A stretch of DNA of 64,000 bases from Thinopyrum elongatum (lineage: Eukaryota > Streptophyta > Magnoliopsida > Poales > Poaceae). Both the position numbers and the translations under genes were made by a program. Of this stretch, positions 34,712-45,832 are shown one piece after another. Within the stretch, counting starts at the first letter, position 1. Every line of letters begins with the position of its first letter. Location: positions 58,135,599 through 58,199,598 of the forward strand of contig CM022302.1 of the NCBI GenBank assembly GCA_011799875.1, read 5' to 3'. The notes beneath the pieces are model-generated. The model ran no database searches, had not been told where the DNA came from, and saw nothing but the letters and a program-made list of their open reading frames with translations.

Positions 34712-34922
34712 CCCAGTGGGCCTGGAGCTGTGTGCATGTGGGCCGTCCTGTAGCGTATTTAGGCGTGCCGTGCCGTGTGCGTGAGGCATCGAGGAAATGT
34801 ATTGACAGACGACTCTGCTCTGCATATTCTTCCACAAGCTATCTTCCTCCACCTCTGAATCTCTTTGTAATTATCCATGAAACTATGAGATCTATGAACC
34901 ACACCCTCGCCATGGCAGGGAA
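34704..34922 (+). mobile_element. 3' LTR of the Reina-type element, 3'-truncated
   Basis: Starts TGCCATAGCCCAGTGG after the purine-rich AAGGGGAGGGGAG and matches the 5' LTR fragment from 34789. Homology stops at GGCAGGGAA. The 5' LTR continues TGCTATCTGAATCATAGCA, which is missing here, so about 20 terminal bases were lost. Confidence 0.8.
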
Positions 34923-35365
34923 GAAGCGGCCCTCCACACGGGACAGTACAACGAGGAGGGGGAGGGGTTCAACGTGAGCAGCGAGGCCAGCATCATTAGG
35001 ATAGCAAGACCAGACCGTTTGTATTATTCTCGGCCCAGTTTACCACAAGACGCCCAGCTCGACCTGAGGAGTAGCAGCCCTATAACATGCGGCTAGCCTA
35101 GTTAACGCGAATTGAGGACGGGAAATCGGTTCGAGCGACGCTTCGGCCAATCGAAGATTATGTTGAGCGTTGAAGAGGTAGATCGGATGGTAAAAGGTAT
35201 CCAATCGCTATTAGAGGGTGTAGTTAGTTGAGTTTATACCCTCTCTTAATACCTGTATCACACATAGCATCCAAATGGCAAGGAACACGGATAAGTGTGT
35301 AAAAATTGACACAGGTTTTGTTAAATGGACGGTGCTAGACAGCGCGCTTGCTATCCAGTAGGATA
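34923..35365. other. unassigned sequence between the Reina-type element and CACTA 2
   Basis: No gene or repeat recognised. The last three bases, ATA, are the left copy of the CACTA 2 duplication. Confidence 0.4.
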
Positions 35366-35389
35366 CACTAGTAGAAAAAGGCCCATTTG

Positions 35390-35535
35390 TCCCGGTTTCA
35401 GAGGCCCATTAGCCCCGGTTCTGGAACCGGGACTAAAGGGTCGGGACAGAAGGGTCTCCACGTGGCCGCTGCGGGGAGCCCAGGCAGGAGGGCCTTTAGT
35501 CCCGGTTGGTAACACCAACCGGGACCAAAAGGCAT
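35390..35535. repeat. left subterminal repeats of CACTA 2
   Basis: Copies of TTAGTCCCGGTT and AACCGGGACTAAA in both orientations. Confidence 0.85.
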
Positions 35536-35884
35536 CCACGCGTCAGCATTTGGCAGTATTTGGGGTTTTTTTTTAAAGGGGGGGTTTAGGGGGTTTTGGA
35601 GGTTTAATTTAGGGGTTTCATATTGTGTTAGCTAGCTAATAGAGAGAAGTGTCCTCTATTTCTCCGTGCTTGGTCGACGCTAATTACTATACGTATAGAG
35701 AGAACTCGACACGCTAACTAGTAAGCAGATGAAGGAACCATTAAGTACACAAGATCATCATGAACATATACAGAGAGAAGTGATCGACCTCTCTTTCTCC
35801 GAGAGATTGGTCGAACAACAAGTTTTCGTATATCTATCTGACGCTAGTAGCTACATATATACAATATAAGATCTCTTACAATCC

Positions 35885-38570
35885 CTAACATCTAAAAATG
35901 TCAAATTCCACATGGTATTCTCCAGCTTTATTTATGACGTGGTCAAGAAAGAATCCCGCCAATTCCTCTTGAATTGCTCGTATGCGATCATGTGGTAGGA
36001 GTTCATCCCGCATCTGCCACATCTATTTTGAAGAAGGGGGTCAATACATATATATGAATGAAACTCAACACAAATGATGGTAATAAAATAAATTGTGAAT
36101 ATTATTGCCTACGCACTTCATATTGTTTTTCAGAGTAGCCCCGCTCAGAGGTCGAGTGGTGGATGAACTCACAAACGTAGTATCCACAAAAATCATTCCC
36201 GGCTTCCTGTCACAAGCACTTTACGAGAAATAGAGTTCAATCAAACTGTTAATCAAGCATTATAAATGGTATTGATGAAAGTAGAATCAATGGGAGATGC
36301 GCGGAACTAGCTAGTAGTACTTACTTTGGGGTGTCTAAATCGCAGCTCCCTCGGCAGTGCCGGAACCATTCCGGTGAACTCTTTCCAAACCCTGCTAGAC
36401 AAAGAAAATAATTACTTGATATCAGGAAATGAACAAAGTTTCCGATATGGTGCGATAATGATCGATTGAACTTACTTCTGGAGCATTTTAGTCATGTCCG
36501 CATACTCCTGGGGATCTTTTCGTCTCAAGTCTAAGATGGTTACTAGTCCCCGCTCAAGCTTAATCTCCAGCAGAATAAAGTGGAAGCTGCGCACGCATGC
36601 ATAACTCATCAATTACATTACTATAACCTTGAGTAGGGAAACCGAATATGCACAAGACAGTAACACTCACTTGAAATTGTAAGGAAAGAGTATTGTATCT
36701 TTGTTTTGATTTTAAGCAACGATTGTAGCAAGTTGTCCTCGGTTTCTTCGACATTCTTTTTAACCATCCATTCATGTATGACATTTGGGTTAATGAACCC
36801 AATGTCATAGATTTGTGCATTCGACGATCTTCAATCTGCATAATATAGTGAGGATAATTATATATACATGCAATGAAAGAGCTGAGCTATATATAGAGAC
36901 TTAATTACAGAAGTAGTACTTACAGACAGCAGCAAGTCAAGATTGTTTTGTCGAGGGTCTTTTGATTGTATAACTGGAATAACTCGTCAAATGCAACAAA
37001 CAACTGATCCATTCCAACGAGGTCATGCTCATCTTTAATTCTCAGCGTCAAAGTATCCCTCCCAGACTCGCTGCAGGTTTTCATGTACCATTGATGGAAT
37101 CTTGGCATCATAGTTGTTAGAGGAGGATGATCAGGTTTGACGAGAGGCTGCCCGTACTGGTATCTGAATTCTTCCACCTCTAACATATCAAACACTACAT
37201 CATCGCCCAGGTAATCTGCAAGATTGGTACCGGGCGCCATCCCCGGATGATGAGCGACGAGATCGCTAGAAACCTTGAGCGGGTGGCACGATTGGTTCGC
37301 CTGTTCACCGAGCTGGGGAATTTTTTCCCACTTCTTCGTTCTGCTAACCTTACATCACTGCAAGTACTTCCCGACCGCTCCACTTCCAGATATGTCCTTT
37401 CAATAATGCGCTCATAGTTGGATTGCGGCGGAGGCAGTGACGGTCGCTTCAAGGCATCGATAGTGCGCTTCGCTTTCACCGGATCTATCGTCTCCTTCGG
37501 AGGTGGAGGTTTCGTTTCAAAAAAGTCCCTCACTTAGGCAGGACAGATGTCCTCGTTTTCCTTCTCGGTCATCTCGTATGGTATCTTTTCCAGAGGCTTG
37601 AGAGATGGACCGTATTTGAATTGCCTCCCGCCTCTGGCTGTACTGCTAGCCGCCGGAGCAGCAGCGTCTCTCTTCCGTCGTTGCTTAAGAGGCGGAGTGC
37701 TCCGACGCGCCGGAGGAGCCACAGCGGCGGCGTCTGTCTTTCGCCGTTGCTAACGAGGCAGAGGAGGAGGCGGACTGCTCCGACGCGCCGAAGGAGGCGA
37801 AGGAGTGCCCTCACGCGCCAGATGAGCCAGAGAAGGAGGCGGAGTGCCCTGATCACTCGCCGGAGGAGGAGGAGGAGGAGGCGGAGTGCCCTGACTCACC
37901 AGAGGAGGAGGAGGAGGAGGCGGAGGCGTCCAGTTCGGAAGCTTGATGTACTCCTTCCGCCATAGACATGTAGTCCTCACAGCATAACTCAGCTGAGTCT
38001 CCCCTTCACCTGTAGGGTGGTCAAGCTCGAGCTCCTCAAATCCCTCCATTACTTCATCCACCGACACAACAGCATAGCCATGTGGAATCGGACGGTAGTG
38101 AAAAGTTCCGTCAGGTTGAGGAGGTGCAACAGAGCCGACAGCCGCCTTCAAGGTGAGGTTCTAACATTTCGTCATTAGCTGGCAATGTTGGAGCTCTGTG
38201 ATAGCATCCACGGGGTAGCTAGGAGCCGTGAAGTCAGGCTGCTGAATGAGCTCCGTGGAAGCCATGCTGCTTCTCCGCTGAGATGGCGGGGTAGCTTCTG
38301 GGGTAGCTTCGTGCCGCTGAGATGGTAGGTCGGCAGCTCACTGGCTCTCAACTTGTTCCTCTAGCTTTAGTACTCTTGCATTGAGCTTCTGCATTTCGCT
38401 CAGCTCATCTTTCCTCTTCCTCTCCCGGGTTTTGTAACCGCCTGCGCCAGGAAACCCAACCTTCCATGCAACGGAGCCTGGCATGCCTCGTGTTCGTCCA
38501 GGGAGCTCAGGATTCCCGAGGGCCTCAGTCAGCTCGTCATTCTCTCTATCGGGAATGAACGTCCCTTGCT
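35885..38570 (-). pseudogene. Ulp1-type (C48) cysteine protease-like gene of CACTA 2
   Basis: Multi-exon gene on the minus strand. The N-terminal part (about 38560-37750) is Pro-rich after DEVMEGFEELELDHPTGEGE and LWRKEYIKLPNW. The middle (37722-36920) has YGPSLKPLEKIPYE, ETIDPVKAKRTIDALKRP, NYERIIERTYLEVERSGST and LTTMMPRFHQWYMKTCSESG. The protease end has an exon 36586-36477 with FHFILLEIKLERG...ILDLRRKDPQEYADM (His and Asp), then WKEFTGMVPALPRELRFRHP (about 36396-36328). Next comes GNDFCGYYVCEFIHHSTSE (Cys, about 36211-36120), and last RDELLPHDRIRAIQEELAGF to the stop at 35885-35887. Stops at 37750 and 37534 and frameshifts near 37320 and in 36841-36670 break it. Host-like relatives remove SUMO; the role in CACTA elements is unknown. 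Confidence 0.75.
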
Positions 38571-38599
38571 AGCTAATCACAACGCTTCTAGGGTTTGGG

Positions 38600-39160
38600 G
38601 TGGCCTCGGCAACGCTTCTAGGGATTGGTCGGGCGAGAGGGGGGGGGATTCTCTTAACCTTTAAGGGATTTAACAAAATGGCGCCATTCTGGATGTGCAG
38701 AAAATGGTCCATATTTTTCCTGATCTCATCTACCCTTCTATATGTCATGTTGTCTAGTGTCAAAGGATTCAAGAAAACCATGGCTTCATCATTAGCCGGA
38801 AGTAACAGGCGCATAATGGTACGAAGCTCTCCAAAATTGTTTTGGAACGGAGTCCCGGGTAGGATAATTAGTTTTTTGGTACGAAGTTCAGCAAGAGCCT
38901 TCCGAATAATGCTATTTGGAAGGCCTTTGCTGAAATTCGTACCAAAAAGTGAATTATTCTATCCGGAACTCCATTCCAAAACAACTTTGAAGAGCTTCAT
39001 AGCATCATACGCCTGTTACTTCTGGCTAATGATGAAGCCATGGATTTCTTCAATACTTTGACAGACAACGTGACATATAGAAGATTATATATATAGATGA
39101 GATCAGAAAAAAATTGGATCAACTTGTGCACATCCATAATGGGGGCATTCTTGATAAATC
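38600..39160. repeat. inverted repeat of a SNF2-helicase-like fragment
   Basis: Two arms of about 145 bases (about 38767-38910 and 38915-39060) are near-complements around a centre at 38912. Minus-strand reading of the left arm gives RKALAELRTKKLIILPGTPF, then QNNFGELRTIMRLLLPANDE. Plus-strand reading of the right arm gives the same peptide with stops. PGTPFQNNFGEL matches SNF2-family helicase motif III (SGTPxQN). Flanks continue as LDNMTYRRVDEIRKNMDHFL on the left side. This is a captured gene fragment in hairpin form; the SNF2 subfamily (CLSY/DRD1-like?) is not resolved. Confidence 0.7.
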
Positions 39161-39161
39161 T

Positions 39162-39320
39162 ATGTTGCATATGTCAAAATTCAAACTTTGACATATGATC
39201 AAATGTTGCATATGTCAAAATTCAAACTTTGACATATGATCAAACTTTCATATATGATCAAATGTTGCATATGTCAAAATTCAAACTTTGACATATGATC
39301 AAATTTTGATATATGTCCAC
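39162..39320. repeat. short AT-rich tandem repeat with palindromic units
   Basis: TGTTGCATATGTCAAAATTC recurs at 39162, 39204 and 39263 (spacing 42, then 59). Each unit holds a near-perfect palindrome ending in TTTGACATATG. Confidence 0.85.
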
Positions 39321-39339
39321 CGCGATATAAAATGATACA

Positions 39340-39760
39340 TAGACTTGTTCGGGCGAGAGGGGGTTGATCGACGTCCCCCCTCAAGTCGAAGTTACCGGAG
39401 TTTTCTTCTAGTGGTTCGGGTGGCCTCGAGAGTTTGTCCGGTAGGGGCGGGAGGGATAGGAGATCGACAACGCTTTTTTTTCTAGGGTTTGGGTGGCCTC
39501 GAGAGTTGGTCGCCCGGTATATCGAGAAGGGGGTGAACATTTTACCTTAGTAACTTAGAAAAAAAATATCGGGGAGGGGGTATATCGACCCCCCCCCCCC
39601 ATCATGTCGAAGTTATCGGGGAGGGGGTATATCAACAATGACATACATACATGGAAAAAATGTTATTGGGGAGGGGGTATATTGACCCCCCCCCTCATGT
39701 CGAAGTTATCGGGGAGGGGGTATATCGACAACGACATACATACATGGAAAGCTCGAGAGT
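39340..39760. repeat. GGGGAGGGGGTATATCGAC repeats
   Basis: Four or more copies of TATCGGGGAGGGGGTATATC-type sequence, with poly-C runs, spaced about 40-50 bases. No gene. Confidence 0.75.
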
Positions 39761-40380
39761 CATGTAGGAGTTTTCTATTATATATGTATGCATGCATATG
39801 TTATTTGGTTCTCGGCCTCATTTTGTTGTTGTGAACTCCACCATTTCTCTAAAAAAAATCTCTATGCAAATTTCTCAAAAAAATGTCTTTAGTCAACTTT
39901 GATAATAACCTATATATGCAAATATCTCTAACTTTGACTAATGACCTATGCAAATTTCTCTAAAAAAATGACTTTGATCATGAATATCTCTAACTATGCA
40001 AATATCTCTAACTATGTAAATATTTTTCTTATATTTAATAAATTCTATAGTTGGAATTTCATTTATTCATATTTCCTTTGATTTGCAAAGCAGCTATATT
40101 CTCCCCAATTCTTTTGCACCCACAAAAATTACTCCATCTATTTGACAGTACCCACAACCCATTCCGATGATTTTTCTATAAAATTGCACATATGAACATA
40201 TACAGAGAACATACATAGATAAAACTTTTCTAAAAATGCAACTTTTGCATATATGAACATATACAGAGAACATACATACATACATTTTTCTAAAAATGTA
40301 AAAAAAAGCATCATATGAACAAAAAAAGCATACATCGTCTATCATCAACATCATCTAACAATCATATGAAAATAAAATGT
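39761..40380. other. AT-rich sequence in CACTA 2 with no recognised gene
   Basis: Contains repeated TTCTCTAAAAAAA and CATATGAACATATACAGAGAACATACAT phrases (about 40195 and 40253). Confidence 0.5.
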
Positions 40381-40690
40381 ATATGAACAAGCAAGCTAGG
40401 GGAGGAGGACAGGGAAGTAAAGGGGGCCGGCCGGACCGTAGCGCGGGGCGGCGCGGACCGTCGGCGAGGGCTCTGGGCAGGGGCGTGGTGACGGCGTCGG
40501 GGGAAGGGGCGCAGCGACGGTGTCAGGCGCGTCGGCGAGGGCTCGGGGCAGGGGCGCGGTGACGGCGTCGGGGGCGGCGACGGCGACGCCAACGATGGGG
40601 CAGGGGCGATAACGGCGTCAGGGGCAGCGACGGCGACGGCAGGGCAGGGGCAGCCTGGCGGCGTCGTCGGAGAGATCGAAGAACTGAATG
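40381..40690. other. GC-rich segment with GCGACGGCGTCGGGG repeats
   Basis: A minus-strand open frame of low-complexity Pro/Arg starts MASPSPPPTPSPRPCPEPSP, in the place where CACTA genes usually have a GC-rich 5' exon. No family signature. It might be the first exon or leader of the minus-strand Ulp1-type gene. Confidence 0.4.
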
Positions 40691-40724
40691 GAAATTTTCA
40701 CAAGTGCTGCTTATATAGACGAAG

Positions 40725-40970
40725 CATTGGTCCCGGTTCGTGGCACCAACCGGGACCAATGCACCCCTTTAGTCCCGGTTAGTGCCACCAACCGGTACCA
40801 ATGGTCAGTTTTCAGCAGCCCAAAGGGCGGGAAACAGAGACCTTTACTCTCGGTTTGTGGCACCAACCGGGACTAAAGGTGTGCATTGGTCCCGGTTGGT
40901 GCCACGAACCGGGACCAAAGGGCGGCATTGGTCCCAGTTCGTGCCACCAACCGGGACCAATAGCCTTGCA
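40725..40970. repeat. central block of CACTA 2 subterminal repeats
   Basis: Six or so CCCGGTTNGTGNCACCAACCGGGACC units, in the same style as both element ends, lie about 5.4 kb from the left end. No CACTA terminus (CTACTAGTG) follows, so no nested element boundary can be placed. Confidence 0.85.
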
Positions 40971-41690
40971 CAGTGGCGTGGTGGTAGGAGTTTAGTCCCA
41001 CCTTGCTAGTTGGGAGCGCCCCGCACCTGTTTATAAGCTCCGCTGCCTCTTCCATCTCGAACTCCTCTGAACATCAGGCCTACGGGCCTAATATAACACT
41101 GCTATGCCTGTGGGCCTACTTGGCCCGCCGCGGGCCTGCATCCTGGCCCAACATGCTAGTTGGGTTTCTAGTCGTATGCAGGCCGTGGTGGCCCTGTAGG
41201 CGGCATTTTTTTATTTTTTCTGTACTTTTCTTTTTGTTTTATGCTTTACTTAATTTTTTAGAGTTTTCGAGTGATTCATTTTGCTTTAGATAATTTTTTG
41301 ACTATTTTAAATGTTTGTTTTAATCAAAAACATATTTTGTTATTTTAGTTTGCTATTAAAGTTTCTAACAAAAAAATTCTTTATGAAAATTCTTTTTTCT
41401 ATTAATGTTTTGAACAAAAAATACTTTGATAATTTAAGTTGCATAAATTTTATAAAAATTTAGTTTAAAAAATACTAGAGGTTTATAAAATCTTTTTAGT
41501 TGATTCCTTTTGCTATTAGTGTTATAAAAGCTTTTTAGTTGATTCTTTTTGCTATTGAAGAGTATTATAGTTTTGTTTTAGTTGATCATAACAAAATATT
41601 TTAATTGATTATTTTTAGTTCATTCTTTTTGCTATTAAAGTTTCATAAAAGTTTTCTAGTTCATTCTTTTTGCTATTAGTTCATTCTTTG
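40971..41690. other. transition and T-rich sequence in CACTA 2
   Basis: Contains GGGCCTGCATCCTGGCCCAAC and a long T-rich tract with repeated TTTTTGCTATTAAAGTTT phrases. No gene. Confidence 0.5.
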
Positions 41691-42600
41691 AGCTAAATGA
41701 CCCTGAAATTGAAAAGCACTTCAAATGAACTGTGAAAAGGTTGAAAGTTGGCATGGTATCATCATTTCACCCACATAGCATGTGCTAAAAAGTTGAGAGG
41801 GTTACGGCAAAAGCTGGATGCACTTCGTGTACAAAATGGACAATCCCTTTCGAAGTATCAGGGTTTCGGACGAAAACTCATCTGTTACAAAGTGATTTTA
41901 TTTTTTTTGAACTTATTTGAACTCCAGACTTTTTGTGTGTTCAAAATGCACCATTCAAAGCCACATCATCAATTTTCTACCCTTTCTGACTTCATTTGGT
42001 ATTTTTCATGCATTTACTGATTATTTTTTAGCTAAATGACCCTGAAATTGAAAAGCACTACAAATGAACTGTGAAAAGGTTGAAAGTTGGCATGGTATCA
42101 TCATTTCACCCACATAGCATGTGCTAAAAAGTTGAGAGGGTTACGGCAAAAGCTGGATGGACTTCGTGTACAAAATGGACAATCTCTTTCGAAGTATCAG
42201 GGTTTCAGACGAAAACTCATCTGTTACAAAGGGATTTCATTTTTTTGAACTTATTTGAACTCCAGACTTTTTGTGTGTTCAAAATGCACCATTAAAAGCC
42301 ACATCATCAATTTTCAACCCTTTCTGACTTCATTTGGTATTTTTCATGCATTTACTGATTTTTTTGAGCTAAATGACCCTGAAATTGAAAAGCAATACAA
42401 ATGAACTCTGAAAAGGTTGAAAGTTGGCATGGTATCATCATTTCACCCACATAGCATGTGCTAAAAAGTTGAGAGGGTTACGGCAAAAATTGGATGCACT
42501 TCGTGTACAAAACGGACAATCTCTTTCGAAGTATCAGGGTTTCGGACGGAAAGTCATCTGTTACAAAAGGCATTTCATTTCGTCACATGTAACTGCAGTG
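41691..42600. repeat. three tandem copies of a 338-bp unit
   Basis: AGCTAAATGACCCTGAAATTG begins copies at about 41692, 42031 and 42369; ORF starts at 41748 and 42424 differ by 676, twice 338. The third copy is partial and ends next to the transposase 3' end. Each copy has CATGTGCTAAAAAGTTGAGA and TCGTGTACAAAA. No domain recognised. Confidence 0.9.
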
Positions 42601-42648
42601 ATATTCTAGATCAAAGGCATCATCATAATAGTTGTGGAGGGAAAGTCT

Positions 42649-45600
42649 TCACTTTTTCTTCGCTTGTGTCCTTTGCTTATTGTGCCGTAACCATGGATAA
42701 TCTTCATCGTTTAACAGGGTGCTTGGGTTAGGCTTGACTTTGAAGGGAGGAATTTCATGAAACTTTTCATAATCTTCAGACATGTCTGTCTTGTCCTCCA
42801 ATCCCACGATGTCTCTTTTTCCTGAAAGAACTATGTGGCGCTTTGGCTCATCGTATGATGTATTCGCTTCCTTATCTTTTCTTTTTCTCGGTTTGGTAGA
42901 CATGTCCTTCACATTGAATACCAGCGCCACATCATTGGCTAGGACGAATGGTTCGTCTGTGTACCCAAGATTGTTCAGATCCACTGTTGTCATTCCGTAC
43001 TGTGGGTCTACCTGTACCCCGCCTCCTGATAGATTGACCCATTTGCACTGAAACAAAGGGACCTTAAAATCATGTCCATAGTCAAGTTCCCATATGTCCA
43101 CTATGTAACCATAATATGTGTCCTTTCCCCTCTTGGTTGCTGCATCAAAGCGGACACCGCTTGAGACCAAGAATGCCCATCCCTACATATTATTGAGTCC
43201 GCTCCTAGCGTGCCTTTTCCAGTCAGTCTCCCCTCATACCGCGATTGAGGAAGACCAATCTTCTTAAGGTCAGGAATGAAGTCAACACAAAAGCCAATGA
43301 CCTCCTCTATTTCATGGCCCATGGAGAGGCTTCCTTCTGGCCTAGCGCAGTTATGGACATATTTCTTTAGGACTCCCATGAACCTCTAAAAGGGGAACAT
43401 ATTGTGTAGAAATACAGGGCCCAGAATGACAATCTCGTCGACTAGATGAACTAGAACGTGCGTCATGATATTGAAGAAGGATGGTGGGAACACCAGCTCG
43501 AAACTGACAAGACATTGTGCCAGATCACTCCATAACCTTGGTAGGATTTCTGGATCGATCACCTTCAGAGAGATTGCATTGAGGAATGGACATAGCTTCA
43601 CAATGGCTAATCCAACGTTTTCTGGTAGAAGCCCCCTCAATGCAACTGGAAGCAGTTGCATCATAATCACGTGGCAGTCATGAGACTTTAGGTTGTGGAA
43701 CTTTTTCTCTGCCATATTTATTATTCCCTTTATATTCGACGAGAAGCCAGACGGGACCTTCATACTGAGCAGGCATTCAAAGAAGATTTCCTTCTCTTCT
43801 TTGGTAAGAGTGTAGCTGGCAGGACCTTCATACTGCTTTGGAGGCATGCCGTCTTTTTCGTGCACACGTTGCTGGTCCTCCCGTGCCTCCGATGTATCTT
43901 ATGTCTTCCCATACACGCCCAAGAAGCCTAGCAGGTTCACGCAAAGATTCTTCGTCACGTGCATCACGTCGATTGAAGAGCGGACCTCTAGGTCTTTCCT
44001 GTAGGGTAGGTCCCAAAATATAGATTTCTTCTTCCACATGGGGGCGCGTCCCTCAGCGTCATTCGGAACAGATAGTCCGCCGGGACCCTTTCCAAAGATT
44101 ACTTGTAAATCATTGACCATAGCAAGTATGTGATCACCGGTACGGATGGCGGGCTTCTTCCGTTGATCTGCCTCGCCTTTGAAATGCTTGCCTTTCTTTC
44201 GACATTGATGGTTGGTCGGAAGAAATCGACGATGCCCTAGGTACACATTCTTCCTGCATTTGTCCAGGTATATACTTTCGGTGTCATCTAAACAGTGCGT
44301 GCATGCGTGGTATCCCTTGGTTGTCTGTCCTGAAAGGTTACTGAGAGCAGGCCAATCATTGATGGTTACAAACAGCAACGCATGCAGGTCAAATTCCTGC
44401 TGTTTGTGCTCATCCCACACACGTACACCGTTTCCGTTCCACAGCTGTAAAAGTTCTTCAACTAATGGCCTTAGGTACACATCAATGTCGTTGCCGGGTT
44501 GCTTAGGGCCTTGGATGAGTACTGGCATCATAATGAACTTCCGCTTCATGCACAGCCAAGGAGGAAGGTTATAGATACATAGAGTCACGGGCCAGGTGCT
44601 GTGATTGCTGCTCTGCTCCCCAAAAGGATTAATGCCATCCGCGCTTAAACCAAACCATACGTTCCTTGCGTCACCTGCAAAGTCCTCCCAGTACTTTCTC
44701 TCGATTTTTCTCCACTGCGACCCGTCAGCGGGTGCTCTCAACTTCCCGTCTTTCTTACAGTCCTCTCTGTGCCATCGCATCAACTTGGCATGCTCTTTGT
44801 TTCTGAACAGACGTTTCAACCGTGGTATTATAGGAGCATACCACATCACCTTGGCAGGAACCCTCTTCCTGGGGCTCTCGCCGTCAACATCACCAGGGTC
44901 ATCTCGTCTGATCTTATACCGCAATGCACCGCATACCGGGCATGCGTTCAAATTCTCGTACGCACCGTGGTAGAGGATGCAGTCATTAGGGCATGCATGT
45001 ATCTTCTGCACCTCCAATCCTAGAGGGCATACAACCTTCTTTGTTGTGTACGTACTGTCGGGCAATTCGTTATCCTTTGGAAGCTTCTTCTTCAATATTT
45101 TCAGTAGTTTCTCAAATCCTTTGTCAGGTACACCATACTCTGCCTTCCACTGTTGCAATTCCAGTGTGGTAACGAGCTTTGTGTTGCCATCTTCGCAATT
45201 GGGGTACAACCCTTTTTTGTGATCCTCTAACATGCGATCGAACTTCAGCTTCTTCTTTTCACTTTCGCACTGTCTCTTTGCATCAACAATGACCCGGCGA
45301 AGATCATCATCGGGCACATCGTCTGGTTCCTCTTGATCTTCAGCTTCCCCCGTTGCAGCATCACCGTATTCAGGGGGCACATAGTTGTCATCATCCTCTT
45401 CTTCTTCGTTGTCTTCCATCATAACCCCTCTTTCTCAGTGCTTGGTCCAAACATTATAGTGTGGCATGAAACCCTTATAAAGCAGGTGGGTGTGAAGGGT
45501 TTTCGAATCAGAGTAAGACTTCGTATTCCCACATATAGGGCATGGACAACACATAAAACCATTCTGCTTGTTTGCCTCAGCCACTTGGAGAAAATTATGC

Positions 45601-45656
45601 ACGCCCTTAATGTACTCGGAGGTGCGTCTGTCACCGTACATCCATTGCCGGTTCAT
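42649..45656 (-). pseudogene. TNP2-type CACTA transposase (Transposase_21, DUF4218, DUF4216), three stops
   Basis: Minus-strand gene. An N-terminal transposase-associated domain is at 45656-45435 (MNRQWMYGDRRTSEYIKGVH, Cys pairs CPCPICG). A stop at 45435 is followed in the same frame by a 507-residue block (45422-43899) with the Transposase_21 core (DIDVYLRPLVEELLQLWNG, KGYHACTHCLDDTESIYLDK, LGHRRFLPTNHQ, IDVMHVTKNLCVNLLGFLGV). A second in-frame stop at 43899 leads to DUF4218 (43865-43386: KSHDCHVIMMQLLPVALRGL, VFPPSFFNIMTHVLVHLVDE). A third stop at 43386 and a frame change near 43101-43170 lead to DUF4216 (43170-42649: DAATKRGKDTYYGYIVDIWE). Three single-codon stops plus one shift suggest recent decay. 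This class cuts and joins CACTA ends in the nucleus. Confidence 0.9.
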
Positions 45657-45659
45657 CTG

Positions 45660-45832
45660 CGTGCATTATATATAATTAAGTGTGTCAAAAACCATTACAG
45701 AACATCATGAATACAGAAGTGACCAAATTAATTAATAGAAGTTCATCATCACATTAAAACCAAAGTACATACATAGTTCTCATTGAACAACATATAGCTC
45801 TCCAGAGCATCTAATTAAACCATACACTGAAA
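45660..45832. other. intergenic spacer upstream of the TNP2-type gene
   Basis: AT-rich, no gene recognised. It would contain the transposase promoter, but no clear TATA element can be assigned. Confidence 0.35.

Larger units (their letters stand above)
29639..34922 (+). mobile_element. Reina-type chromovirus (Ty3/gypsy): 5' LTR end, internal region and 3' LTR
   Basis: Continues the LTR fragment at 22729-22856. Gag, protease, RT, RNase H, integrase and a chromodomain-like tail follow in gypsy order. Short LTRs (about 215 bp), a tRNA-Met primer site and the C-terminal KQYKVGWSGL...ATWEWA support a chromovirus, most like Reina. Many stops and frameshifts make it dead. Both LTRs are truncated and no target duplication can be paired. 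Confidence 0.88.

Noticed and set aside
39162..39320. CRISPR array
   Set aside because: Irregular spacing, AT-rich palindromic units and plant context; it is a short tandem repeat.
40725..40970. A fourth nested CACTA element ending at about 40,970
   Set aside because: No CACTAGTAG-type terminus or 3-bp duplication is present there.
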